Shown one piece after another: positions 8,274-15,062 of a DNA stretch of 33,093 bases. Source of the stretch: Clostridia bacterium (lineage in GTDB: Bacteria > Bacillota > Clostridia > Christensenellales > Aristaeellaceae); NCBI GenBank assembly GCA_017550035.1, contig JAFYLS010000001.1:1-33093 (forward strand), given 5' to 3'. Positions within the stretch are counted from its first letter, which is position 1; the number at the start of each line of letters is the position of its first letter. Below the pieces are notes generated by a model. It was not told the DNA's origin and did not search any database. It saw nothing but the letters and a program-made list of their open reading frames with translations. A program made the translations under genes and the position numbers.

Positions 8274-8762
8274 TTATTCTTCGTCCAAAGGAGCTTCGGG
8301 GAAGAGGGGCTTGTGGCAGGCGGGACAGAGATAATCTTCATCAAAATCAAAGCTGTCCACTTCGAAGGTCATTTCAGCGCCGCAATGGGGGCAGGCATAC
8401 TCCACAACACGGTCGTCATCATCTTCGTCGTCACAATCGCAGTCGCAGTCGCAATCACAGTCATCGCAATCGCCATCGCAGTCGCAATCGTCGCAGTCAC
8501 AATCACAGCAGGAGCAGCCTTCTTCTTCGTCTTCGTCATCGCCGAAGATGGCTTCTTCCATATCGCTCAGGTCGCTGTCGATGCTTTCCACATATTCGTC
8601 CAGTTCGTCATGGTCGCGGCGGAGCGCTTCGATTTCGTCGGCCATTTCGCTGAGCATTTCCAGCATCTTGATAAGCACTTTGCCTTCGCTGGTAGAATCG
8701 TTCAGGTTCAGACCTTCGGCCAGACCCATCAGGTAGGACACGCGGTCGGTCAGATTGCTCAT
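8274..8762 (-). CDS. CD1247-like protein with Cys-Asp repeat and C-terminal zinc ribbon
   Basis: A 162-residue cytoplasmic protein. Residues 1-55 (LTDRVSYLMGLAEGLNLNDS and a following coiled-coil-like acidic helix) match the CD1247 N-terminal domain found in many Clostridia. Residues 83-111 are an unusual run built almost only of Cys and Asp, with 13 cysteines, mostly as alternating C-D pairs. The C terminus (about 122-162) is a zinc ribbon with CPHC and CPAC knuckles. Function is unknown; the repeat suggests dense metal binding, which is inference. ATG at 8760-8762 is chosen because AAAGGAG (complement of 8771-8777) lies 8 bases upstream; an in-frame TTG at 8780 has no such site. It follows efp by 19 bases, the usual neighbourhood of this family, so the two are co-transcribed. 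Confidence 0.85.
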   Translation of the reverse strand: MSNLTDRVSYLMGLAEGLNLNDSTSEGKVLIKMLEMLSEMADEIEALRRDHDELDEYVESIDSDLSDMEEAIFGDDEDEEEGCSCCDCDCDDCDCDGDCDDCDCDCDCDCDDEDDDDRVVEYACPHCGAEMTFEVDSFDFDEDYLCPACHKPLFPEAPLDEE

Positions 8763-8781
8763 AGGTTGAGCTCCTTTCAAA

Positions 8782-9339
8782 TTAGGCGCGGGACAGATAT
8801 TCGCCCGTGCGGGTGTCGATCTTGATCACATCGCCGATGTTGATGAACAGGGGCACCTGAATTTCAAAGCCGGTTTCGCAGGTAGCGGGCTTGAAGTTGT
8901 TGGTGGCGGTGTCGCCCTTGAAGCCGGGTTCGGTGTGGGTGATTTCCAGTTCAACAAAGTTGGGGGCTTCCACGGAGAAGGCCTGGCCCTTGAAGTAACG
9001 GATGGTCACGTTGGAATTTTCCTTCACGAACTGGATGGCTTCTTCCACAGCGTCCTTGTTCAGGGGCATCTGTTCGAAGGTTTCGGGATCCATGAAGTAG
9101 TACAGGTCGCCGTCATTGTACAGGTACTGCATTTCCTTGGTTTCGATGATGGCGCGGGGCATCTTGTCGGTGGGGTTGAAGGAGCGTTCAACCACGGCGC
9201 CGTTCATGATGTTCTTGATCTTGGTGCGCACGAAGGCAGCACCCTTACCGGGCTTCACGTGCTGGAAGTCCACGATGGTCCATACGCCGCCATCCCATTC
9301 CACGGTAATGCCTTTTTTGAAATCGCCAGCAGTAATCAT
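8782..9339 (-). CDS. efp: Translation elongation factor P
   Basis: A 185-residue EF-P of normal length with its three beta-barrel domains. The N-terminal KOW-like domain carries the loop [10 protein letters not shown] with Lys32 at the tip, the position that contacts the P-site tRNA and is modified in many species. The [20 protein letters not shown] segment near the C terminus is the family signature, and the protein ends [13 protein letters not shown] relieves ribosome stalling at polyproline stretches. GGAGGAAT (complement of 9346-9353) precedes the ATG by about 6 bases. Codon choice is strongly biased, as expected for an abundant translation factor. It heads a two-gene unit with the CD1247-like gene; the Xaa-Pro peptidase lies upstream on the same strand behind a probable terminator. 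Confidence 0.97.
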   Translation of the reverse strand: MITAGDFKKGITVEWDGGVWTIVDFQHVKPGKGAAFVRTKIKNIMNGAVVERSFNPTDKMPRAIIETKEMQYLYNDGDLYYFMDPETFEQMPLNKDAVEEAIQFVKENSNVTIRYFKGQAFSVEAPNFVELEITHTEPGFKGDTATNNFKPATCETGFEIQVPLFINIGDVIKIDTRTGEYLSRA

Positions 9340-9424
9340 GTTTGTATTCCTCCAATGTTGAATTGAGATATAATGTAGTTGAAAGCAGGACTTTTTCTTG
9401 TTTACGCCCGAAGCGCAAGGGTGG

Positions 9425-9478
9425 AAAAAACCTGTCGATCACAAGGTGATTATTTGATAAACAGGGAACCCTGTTTAT
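9425..9478 (-). terminator. Probable terminator region after the Xaa-Pro peptidase gene
   Basis: Two inverted repeats follow the stop codon on the minus strand. The first (9457-9478) is a perfect 10-bp repeat ATAAACAGGG/CCCTGTTTAT with only two central bases, reaching into the stop codon. The second (9430-9447) is a short bulged stem around GATCG followed by T6 (complement of 9425-9430). The second has the better terminator form; the role of the first is uncertain. Confidence 0.45.
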
Positions 9479-10545
9479 TACAGAATGATGAGTTCGCGCT
9501 CTGCATGCACCAGAGAACGGTAGCCGTCCTTGGTGATGGCGCAGGTGTTTTCAATACGCACGCCGCCCAGACCGGGGATATAGATGCCGGGTTCCACCGT
9601 CACCACATGGCCGGGGACCAGAAGATCTGTGCAGGCCTGAGAAAGACGGGGGGCTTCGTGGATATCAATGCCTACACCGTGGCCCAGACCGTGGCCGAAG
9701 CGGCCTTCATAACCGGCGCCGTCGATGATCTTGCGGGCATGGCTGTCCACATCCTTGCAGCAGATGCCGGGGGAGAGCATTTCCTGGCATTCCATCTGAG
9801 CCTGCAGCACGGTGTAGTAGATTTTCTTCATTTCGTCAGAAGGGGCGCCCACGGCAAAGGTACGGGTCATATCCGCGCAGTAGCCGTGCTTCTTGGCGCC
9901 AAAGTCCAGCGTGATCATATCGCCCACGTTGATGACGCGGTCGCTGGGAATGGCGTGGGGCAGGGAACCGTTTTCGCCGGCAGCGGCGATGGTGGAGAAA
10001 GCATGGCCTTCGGCGCCCAGTTCCAGCATTTTGAAGTCCAGATGCAGCTGCACCTGCTTTTCGGTCATGCCGGGCTTAACGAAGGTAAGAATGTCTTCAA
10101 AAGCAGCGCAGGAGATGCGGCAGGCTTCTTCGATATAGCTGATTTCTTCTTCGTCCTTCACGATGCGCATGTTTTCGGGCGCGCGGTTCAGGGACACGAA
10201 AGTCATATCGGGCATGGCAGCCTTAATGCCTTCAAAGGCCTGCACAGTTACCTTGTCATCTTCAAAGCGCACGGTGTCGATGCCATGGTCCTTGAAGAGG
10301 TTGTAAGCAATCTGCACATGGCCCAGACCCTGACCGACCATGAGACACTGGCAATCGGGGGCCTGACGTTCACACTGCTCGGTGTAGCGGAAGTCGGTGA
10401 CCACAGCAGCAAAGGAGGTGCCGATGACCAGAAGACCTTCGCCGGTATAGCCGCTCAGGTAGTAGATATTGCTGGGCTTATGGATGATGACGCCCTCGTT
10501 CTGCTTCAGGGCGGCAGCAAGACGGAATCTTTCTACTCTGTTCAT
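9478..10545 (-). CDS. Xaa-Pro aminopeptidase/dipeptidase (M24B metallopeptidase)
   Basis: A 355-residue cytoplasmic peptidase of the pita-bread M24B family. The N-terminal creatinase-like domain (NIYYLSGYTGEGLLVI) is followed by the catalytic domain with the five dinuclear-metal ligands in order: Asp in TLDFGAKKHG, Asp in CADMTRTF, His in GHGLGHGVGIDIHE, Glu in TVEPGIYIPG and Glu in GVRIENTC. It removes or releases residues next to proline; choosing between aminopeptidase P and prolidase is not safe from sequence. The start is ATG at 10543-10545, with GGAGGAAA (complement of 10550-10557) directly upstream; an upstream in-frame start at 10569 lacks a ribosome site. A peptidase of this type next to efp is a long-conserved Firmicutes arrangement (yqhT-efp in B. 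subtilis). Confidence 0.93.
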   Translation of the reverse strand: MNRVERFRLAAALKQNEGVIIHKPSNIYYLSGYTGEGLLVIGTSFAAVVTDFRYTEQCERQAPDCQCLMVGQGLGHVQIAYNLFKDHGIDTVRFEDDKVTVQAFEGIKAAMPDMTFVSLNRAPENMRIVKDEEEISYIEEACRISCAAFEDILTFVKPGMTEKQVQLHLDFKMLELGAEGHAFSTIAAAGENGSLPHAIPSDRVINVGDMITLDFGAKKHGYCADMTRTFAVGAPSDEMKKIYYTVLQAQMECQEMLSPGICCKDVDSHARKIIDGAGYEGRFGHGLGHGVGIDIHEAPRLSQACTDLLVPGHVVTVEPGIYIPGLGGVRIENTCAITKDGYRSLVHAERELIIL

Positions 10546-10581
10546 AATATTTCCTCCATATGGGCGCACAAAATACGCCTA

Positions 10582-10594
10582 TGGTATTTTACCA
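10582..10594 (-). promoter_or_regulatory. Extended -10 of the peptidase promoter inside a small inverted repeat
   Basis: On the minus strand TGGTAAAAT (complement of 10586-10594) is an extended -10 element about 40 bases before the peptidase start. It lies in the inverted repeat TGGTA-TTT-TACCA (10582-10594), which could be an operator. No good -35 box is seen. Confidence 0.35.
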
Positions 10595-10768
10595 CAGTTT
10601 CGCATTGATAGCCATAGCTTTTTTATGCTTTTCTAAGGAAAATTTCGTTTTTTGCAAAGGAAAAACCGAAAAAACAGGGGAAAAACGGTACTAAAAAGCA
10701 ATGATGCATGGTAAAACAGCGAGCCGGGCAGGATAAAGACACATGGTGATGAAAGGGGACAATTAACA

Positions 10769-10978
10769 ATGGAACAGAAAAATTTCCGCGCAACAGAAAA
10801 AACAGCCTACCGCAAGCGCAAAAATGCGCCCTGTCCGGAAAAAGAGAACGCAGTTTCCGGGCAAGACGCACTGAGTATCCCCATGCATGGAGAAAAAGTA
10901 AGCGATATATTGGGCAGCTATACCGGCAATCCCAAGTATGACGATACGCCGGTGCAGGATGCGGACGACCTGAAATGA
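10769..10978 (+). CDS. Small hydrophilic protein of unknown function (69 residues)
   Basis: I do not recognise a characterised family. The product is 69 residues, strongly basic in its first third (RATEKTAYRKRKNAP) and acidic at its C terminus (YDDTPVQDADDLK). It has no signal peptide, membrane segment or Cys pair. The centre, HGEKVSDILGSYTGNP, looks more conserved-like than random sequence. A ribosome site GAAAGGGGA (10751-10759) precedes the ATG by about 10 bases, and the codons resemble those of neighbouring genes. It is divergent from the Xaa-Pro peptidase and convergent with ppx/gppA. The opposite-strand frame over the same bases has low-complexity content and no ribosome site. A real small gene is likely. 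Confidence 0.6.
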   Translation: MEQKNFRATEKTAYRKRKNAPCPEKENAVSGQDALSIPMHGEKVSDILGSYTGNPKYDDTPVQDADDLK

Positions 10979-11034
10979 TCTCTAAAACAATCTCTAAAAA
11001 GTCTCTAAAATAATCTCTAAAATAATCTCTAAAA
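10979..11034. repeat. Five direct repeats of TCTCTAAAA at 11-12 base spacing
   Basis: TCTCTAAAA occurs exactly five times, starting at 10979, 10991, 11002, 11014 and 11026 (steps of 12, 11, 12 and 12). The block begins right after the stop of the 69-residue protein and ends 8 bases before the 3' end of ppx/gppA. No stem-loop is seen in it. Confidence 0.9.
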
Positions 11035-11041
11035 GACTTTC

Positions 11042-11929
11042 TTAATCGCAAAAGGACATCAGGTATCCGTCCAGATTGGTGCGCCCGGACACGGTGAAGC
11101 AGGGAATATCAGCCTCTTCCATAACGGCAAGCAGGATGCACAGCCCATGGGGAATGTGGTGGATGCGGGAAAGCGGAAGACCGGGAACCTTTGCCCGTTC
11201 CTCGGGCGTCATAGGTGCCAGCATATGCAGGAAACGGCGCACATCTTCCTGCAAAACCGTTTTGCCTTCCACTTCTTTGCCGTGTGCTTCCTTTTCCATC
11301 ATCAGAGCAGCGCAGGTGGTGCATGTGCCGCCAAGGCCTGTCATGAACCCGGGAGTTCCCAAGGACAGAATATTCTGAATCGGCTCCCTGACAATGCTGC
11401 GGCTCAGCTGCAGCGCTTTTTTTGCGTCTTCCATGTTGCGGATTTGCTGCATTTTCAGCAGTCTTGATGCCCCCAGCTGTGCGCTGTGCACGTGATGAAT
11501 CACGCCTTCGGTTCCCCAGGTGAGTTCGGTGGAACCGCCGCCGATATCAAGAACCAGGCAGTTTTTTGTGCCTGCTGCGGCACGGAAAGCCAAAGTTGCT
11601 TCTTCTTCTCCGGAAATGATGCGAAGTGTAAGACCGGTGGCTTCATGCAGCATATTGGCAAAAATGCCGCTGTTTTTTGCATCACGCGTGGCGCTGGTGG
11701 CCATAAGCTGCACCGATTGTGCACCCAGCGCAAGGGCTTCCCTGTGCAGTTTGGCTACTGCCTGCACTGTGCGCGCCATGGCTTCCTGTGTAATGGCGCC
11801 CTGCGCGTCAAGGCCCATCATCAGCAGCGTTTCTTCCCGTCCGCGGCGGAGCACGGTCAGCTGTGTTCCGGTTTTTGCTACCAGTGAACGGGTAGAATTG
11901 GAACCAATGGCAATGGCTGCACGGATCAT
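11042..11929 (-). CDS. Ppx/GppA phosphatase family protein (exopolyphosphatase or pppGpp phosphohydrolase)
   Basis: A 295-residue member of the ASKHA phosphotransferase superfamily, matching the short two-domain Ppx/GppA form. Phosphate-1 loop AIAIGSNSTRSLV is at residues 5-17; SATRDAKNSGIF and ISGEEEATLAF follow, and the phosphate-2 loop LVLDIGGGSTELTWG marks the start of the second lobe. A late glycine loop GFMTGLGGTCTTCAAL completes the nucleotide site. The usual Asp in the first loop (IDxGSNS) is replaced here by Ala-Ile-Gly. Family members hydrolyse polyphosphate or pppGpp. The start overlaps the divIC stop as ATGA, with GGAGGTGGGTGA just upstream, so it is the last gene of the yabP-yabQ-divIC operon. 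The 3' end abuts a repeat block instead of a hairpin. Confidence 0.9.
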   Translation of the reverse strand: MIRAAIAIGSNSTRSLVAKTGTQLTVLRRGREETLLMMGLDAQGAITQEAMARTVQAVAKLHREALALGAQSVQLMATSATRDAKNSGIFANMLHEATGLTLRIISGEEEATLAFRAAAGTKNCLVLDIGGGSTELTWGTEGVIHHVHSAQLGASRLLKMQQIRNMEDAKKALQLSRSIVREPIQNILSLGTPGFMTGLGGTCTTCAALMMEKEAHGKEVEGKTVLQEDVRRFLHMLAPMTPEERAKVPGLPLSRIHHIPHGLCILLAVMEEADIPCFTVSGRTNLDGYLMSFCD

Positions 11930-12267
11930 TCACCCACCTCCACCACTTCAACCTCGGGTTCGGAAAGAACACTGTCAATATTGGTTACCTGAAAGCGGAT
12001 TTCTCCCGGCATCAGATAACCGTATCTGGAACGGGCAATGTTGATGATATAGCTGTCCTTGTCCGCCAGGTCGGTTTCTGCTTCCAGTGCGCTGATCTGC
12101 GCCTCCAGTTCAATCTGCTCCAGACGGGCTTTGAGAATTTGATCCTCGTAATAGGTCATATTGCCTTTGATGTACATGGCAGACAGCATGGTGACCGCAA
12201 TGATGACCATGCTGAGTACAAAAAGCGGAAATACTTTCACTTTTCGTTGATTTTCGTATCTGGCCAT
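11926..12267 (-). CDS. divIC: Septum formation initiator, FtsB/DivIC type
   Basis: A 113-residue bitopic membrane protein. A basic cytoplasmic tail (MARYENQRKVKVF) precedes one transmembrane helix at about residues 14-33. An extracytoplasmic coiled coil follows (LKARLEQIELEAQISALEAE), then the compact segment ARSRYGYLMPGEIRF that marks FtsB/DivIC proteins. DivIC works with FtsL and DivIB in the divisome, on the outer face of the membrane. GGAGGAAA (complement of 12273-12280) supports the ATG at 12267. The order yabP-yabQ-divIC is the same as in Bacillus; here ppx/gppA follows with a 4-base overlap where Bacillus has yabR. Length is normal for the family. Confidence 0.93.
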   Translation of the reverse strand: MARYENQRKVKVFPLFVLSMVIIAVTMLSAMYIKGNMTYYEDQILKARLEQIELEAQISALEAETDLADKDSYIINIARSRYGYLMPGEIRFQVTNIDSVLSEPEVEVVEVGE

Positions 12268-12312
12268 TCATATTTCCTCCATTGTGGATCGGGAAAAGGA
12301 TATCCTGCGTAT

Positions 12313-12654
12313 TTATTCTGCATCGCAGGGTTTGATTCCTGCTTTTTTCATGCGTCGGAAAGGCCAAAGCAGCAGCCGGAGCAGGCACAGGGTAATCCCG
12401 CTGCCTGAAGCCATGCCGAAGAACGCGTACCAGCGCAGCTGAGCCTCTCCGCCAAAGGACAGCGCCAGCGCACACAGTGCTGCGCACAGACACCAAAACA
12501 GCACATCGCAGGCTGCTGAGACTGAACGGGGAAGGCAGCGGCGTGCCCATTTCAGGGCGCAGAGCAGTACGGCAGCCATACCGCCTGCACATAGCAGCAG
12601 GAGAAAGGTACGCCCCTGCATGGGCGTTTTGAAAAACAGATTGGAGACTGTCAC
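12313..12654 (-). CDS. yabQ: YabQ-like spore cortex biosynthesis membrane protein
   Basis: A 113-residue, very hydrophobic protein with about four membrane helices (TFLLLLCAGGMAAVLLCAL, ACDVLFWCLCAALCALALSF, an aromatic segment near RWYAFFGMASGSG, and LCLLRLLLWPF). Sequence similarity to YabQ is modest, and the call leans on position: it lies between yabP and divIC as in other endospore formers. In B. subtilis YabQ is made in the mother cell and needed for cortex formation. The start is GTG at 12652-12654, overlapping the yabP stop as GTGA, so translation is coupled. The gap to divIC is 45 bases. Confidence 0.8.
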   Translation of the reverse strand: MTVSNLFFKTPMQGRTFLLLLCAGGMAAVLLCALKWARRCLPRSVSAACDVLFWCLCAALCALALSFGGEAQLRWYAFFGMASGSGITLCLLRLLLWPFRRMKKAGIKPCDAE

Positions 12655-12935
12655 AGGCTATTTCTCAGTCGGCGCTTTTTTTCTTTTTTATCGGTATAGA
12701 AAATACCGTCAATGCTGCCTTCCACCGTCAGTTCCCCTTCTGTAAGCATGAGCCGCGTAACGTGCATTCCTTGTCCGGTCAGCGTAATTTCTCCTGCGTC
12801 TGTTTGCAGAATGACCTGTCCGTCATCAAAGGCAATGACCTCTTTTACGCCGCTGAGCGCAGCCTTTTGCCGTGCTTCCAGGGTAAGGTTGTGCGTGATG
12901 CTGTTTCCCGTCTGGCGGGAGGATACGGTTTCCAT
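12651..12935 (-). CDS. yabP: YabP family sporulation protein
   Basis: A 94-residue protein of the YabP/YqfC family. The pattern HNLTLEARQKAALSGVKEV, then FDDGQVILQTDAGEITLTGQ and LTEGELTVEGSIDGIFYTD, is the typical beta-rich core of the family. The basic tail KKEKKRRLRNSL ends the protein. The start is ATG at 12933-12935, placed by AAGGAGG (complement of 12943-12949) with 7-base spacing; an ATG two codons earlier would be too close, and the longer frame to 13040 has no ribosome site. In B. subtilis the gene is expressed under SigE in the mother cell, and the homologue YqfC works in spore coat or cortex assembly. It heads the yabP-yabQ-divIC-ppx operon and is good evidence that this genome comes from a spore former. 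Confidence 0.9.
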   Translation of the reverse strand: METVSSRQTGNSITHNLTLEARQKAALSGVKEVIAFDDGQVILQTDAGEITLTGQGMHVTRLMLTEGELTVEGSIDGIFYTDKKEKKRRLRNSL

Positions 12936-13057
12936 CGGCATCCCTCCTTGATTCAATATATGGGAAACGGATTGGAGATATGCTTCCCGCATCGTTTCAA
13001 AACGGAAAAAGCAGGGTATGATCTTTCTGAAACAAAACACACAGGGAGGTTTGACAT

Positions 13058-13324
13058 ATGGCGTGTGAAGTGCGTGTACATAACGGTGTGATCAGTCAGG
13101 AAGAAAAACAGGCGTATATTGACCGGGCAAGGGAAAAATTCGGTCATGAACCTATTGGTATGGATATTACTCTTGATGGCGATTACGTGGAACTGAGCTA
13201 TGATTTTGATCCGCAGCCTTTTCAGCGTATCCGAAGAATTACCGGTTATCTGGTAGGTACGTTGGAGCGCTTCAACGATGCCAAGCGCAGTGAAGAAAAA
13301 GACCGTGTCAAGCACGGTGCATGA
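13058..13324 (+). CDS. Small NrdD-like protein (anaerobic ribonucleotide reductase C-terminal-like segment)
   Basis: An 88-residue protein. Its second half, RRITGYLVGTLERFNDAKRSEEKDRVKH, resembles the RR..GYL...FN.AK..E segment near the C terminus of class III ribonucleotide reductases and the short stand-alone proteins often annotated as such in Clostridia. The first half (ISQEEKQAYIDRAREKFGHEPIGMDITLDGDYVEL) is a helix followed by strands. It lacks the glycyl-radical region and cysteine set of NrdD, so it cannot be a reductase alone. AGGGAGGT (13043-13050) precedes ATG 13058 by 7 bases. It is monocistronic, divergent from yabP, and ends in a terminator shared with tetR. A regulatory or accessory role is possible but unproven. 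Confidence 0.8.
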   Translation: MACEVRVHNGVISQEEKQAYIDRAREKFGHEPIGMDITLDGDYVELSYDFDPQPFQRIRRITGYLVGTLERFNDAKRSEEKDRVKHGA

Positions 13325-13341
13325 ATATATCCGGTTTATAC

Positions 13342-13373
13342 AAAAACGACCGCCTTTTAGGACGGTCGTTTGA
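13342..13373. terminator. Bidirectional terminator between the NrdD-like and tetR genes
   Basis: AAACGACCG (13344-13352) pairs with CGGTCGTTT (13363-13371); the stem continues as CCT/AGG past a bulged A, around a TTT loop. T-rich bases follow on both strands. Confidence 0.8.
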
Positions 13374-13395
13374 TTTTATGGTGGAGGCAGCTGCT

Positions 13396-13983
13396 TTATG
13401 CGTGCTGCAGTGTCATGGTGGTGCCCAGCAGCCTGTTCAGCAGTTCTCTGGCTTCTTTGCGGATGGTTTCAAAAGAACAGTTTTGCTTACGGCTTTCTAC
13501 AATGTAGCCCCACATGCCGTCGCAGATAAACACTGCTACACGCTTCAGATCGAAACGTGTGGGAAGGCTTTGGCAAATCTTCTGCGCCTGCGCCTGCACA
13601 TTGCGCTGCAGGTTTTCATACAGCTTCTTAAACAGGTAAGGGCTTTCTTCCCGGCTGGCGTGGTTAAACACTTTTTGATTGCGCACGAAAAGATTCAGCA
13701 CGGCTTCCAGCACATTCTGGGCGCTGGTCACAGGATTGTTTTCCGGGTTGGTGGTACTTTGCAGACGGTCAAAATCCTTCAGTGCGGCATCTACCATATC
13801 GCTGACCATGTCATCTGCCAGAGCATACTTGTCATCATAATGGGTATAGAAGGTAATGCGGCTGGTGGAGGCGGATTCGCACAGCTCGGTGACCGTGATG
13901 CTTTCCAAAGGTTTATGGCACAGGAGGGATGCCAGCGTCTGTTTCAGGTTTCGTTTGGTTTTCAATATGCGCTTATCTTCCAT
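13396..13983 (-). CDS. TetR/AcrR family transcriptional regulator
   Basis: A 195-residue regulator. The N-terminal DNA-binding domain runs to about residue 60: TKRNLKQTLASLLCHKPLESITVTELCESASTSRITFYTHYDDK, with the helix-turn-helix at ITVTELCESASTSRITFYTHY in the TetR pattern. The rest is a helical ligand and dimer domain with no recognised ligand motif. ATG at 13981-13983 is the only usable start, because a stop lies in frame just upstream. It is divergent from the degV-like gene, with 125 bases between them, so control of that gene or of itself is the simplest guess. No clear operator palindrome was identified in the gap. Confidence 0.88.
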   Translation of the reverse strand: MEDKRILKTKRNLKQTLASLLCHKPLESITVTELCESASTSRITFYTHYDDKYALADDMVSDMVDAALKDFDRLQSTTNPENNPVTSAQNVLEAVLNLFVRNQKVFNHASREESPYLFKKLYENLQRNVQAQAQKICQSLPTRFDLKRVAVFICDGMWGYIVESRKQNCSFETIRKEARELLNRLLGTTMTLQHA

Positions 13984-14108
13984 GGAAACTTAACATCCTT
14001 TCCTGTATTGTCATTGCAATTTGGCTGAATATGCGTTATTATTTTACCGCGTATAGTTTTTTCTGTCAAAGGGTAACGGTGATTTTTTTCTGTATTGGAG
14101 GCATTGAT

Positions 14109-14996
14109 ATGAGCAATTTTGTGTTGAGCGGCTGTTCCACCGCGGACTTGAGTGCGGAGCATTTTGCTGCGCGGGATATTCAGGTGGTTAATTTTCACTA
14201 TATGCTGGGCGGCAAGCAGCTTGTGGATGACATGGGTCAGAGCATGCCTTTTGAACAGTTCTATCAGGCTATGGTGGATGGCGCAGAAACGGCTACCAGT
14301 CAGGTCAATATGGACGAATATGAAGCATACTTTGAGAAATTCCTGAAGGAAGGCAAGGATGTGCTGCATGTGTGTCTGTCTTCCGGCATTTCCGGCACCT
14401 TTAATTCTGCACGCCTGGCCAAAGAAAGCCTGCAGGAAAAATATCCGGACCGCAAACTGTATGTGATCGATTCTCTGGGTGCGGCGTCCGGCTTTGGACT
14501 TATGCTGGATCAGCTGGCTGATCTTCGCGATGCCGGCATGAGCATTGATGATTGCGCTGCATGGGCGGAAGAACACAAGCTGGAACTGCATCACTGGTTC
14601 TTTTCTTCCGATCTGACTTTCTTTATCAAGGGCGGCCGCATCAGCAAAACCAGCGGGATGCTGGGCCAGCTGCTGAACATCTGTCCTCTGATGAATGTGA
14701 ATGACGAAGGCAAGCTGATCGTTCGCGAAAAGGTGCGCACCAAGAAAAAGGTGATCCGCACCATCGTAGAAAAGATGGAAGCTTTTGCCCATGACGGCTT
14801 GGACTACAGCGGCAAGTGCTACATCTGCCATTCTGCCTGCTATGAAGATGCCCGTGCCGTGGCGGATCTGATTGAAAGCAAGTTCCCCAAGCTGAATGGC
14901 AAAGTGGAAATCAACTGGATCGGCACCACCATCGGCAGCCACACCGGTCCCGGTACTGTGGCGCTGTTCTTCTGGGGCAGCAAACGGGAAAAATAA
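14109..14996 (+). CDS. DegV family protein (fatty-acid binding)
   Basis: A 295-residue cytoplasmic DegV protein. Landmarks in order are the N-terminal STADLSAEHF, the ligand region VCLSSGISGTFNSARLA, the second-domain entry YVIDSLGAASGFGLML, the FFSSDLTFFIKGGRISKTSGMLG core, and the C-terminal GTTIGSHTGPGTVALFF. All are hallmarks of DegV/FakB. FakB proteins deliver exogenous fatty acids to the FakA kinase for phospholipid synthesis; no fakA is in the window. GGAGG (14097-14101) lies 7 bases before ATG 14109; the frame opens earlier at 13929, but that part overlaps tetR. The gene stands alone and ends in a strong bidirectional terminator. Confidence 0.93.
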   Translation: MSNFVLSGCSTADLSAEHFAARDIQVVNFHYMLGGKQLVDDMGQSMPFEQFYQAMVDGAETATSQVNMDEYEAYFEKFLKEGKDVLHVCLSSGISGTFNSARLAKESLQEKYPDRKLYVIDSLGAASGFGLMLDQLADLRDAGMSIDDCAAWAEEHKLELHHWFFSSDLTFFIKGGRISKTSGMLGQLLNICPLMNVNDEGKLIVREKVRTKKKVIRTIVEKMEAFAHDGLDYSGKCYICHSACYEDARAVADLIESKFPKLNGKVEINWIGTTIGSHTGPGTVALFFWGSKREK

Positions 14997-15010
14997 GCAA
15001 CTATAAAATA

Positions 15011-15043
15011 AAACAGTTCCGGTATTGACCGGAACTGTTTTTT
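15011..15043. terminator. Bidirectional terminator between degV-like gene and nupQ
   Basis: A perfect 13-bp stem (AAACAGTTCCGGT with ACCGGAACTGTTT) around an ATTG loop, followed by T-rich tracts on both strands. Confidence 0.93.
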
Positions 15044-15062
15044 GTTTGTGTTAAGTACCTGC

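Noticed and set aside
8430..8520. The 6-base periodic tract as a simple microsatellite
   Set aside because: It lies in frame inside a gene with recognisable domains on both sides, and the synonymous codons vary; it is treated as a protein feature.
10623..11051. A 142-codon minus-strand frame starting in the direct repeats (FRDYFRDYFRDF)
   Set aside because: Its repeat-like N terminus is only the translation of the TCTCTAAAA array, it starts at a TTG without a ribosome site inside ppx/gppA, and the plus-strand 69-residue gene explains the region better.
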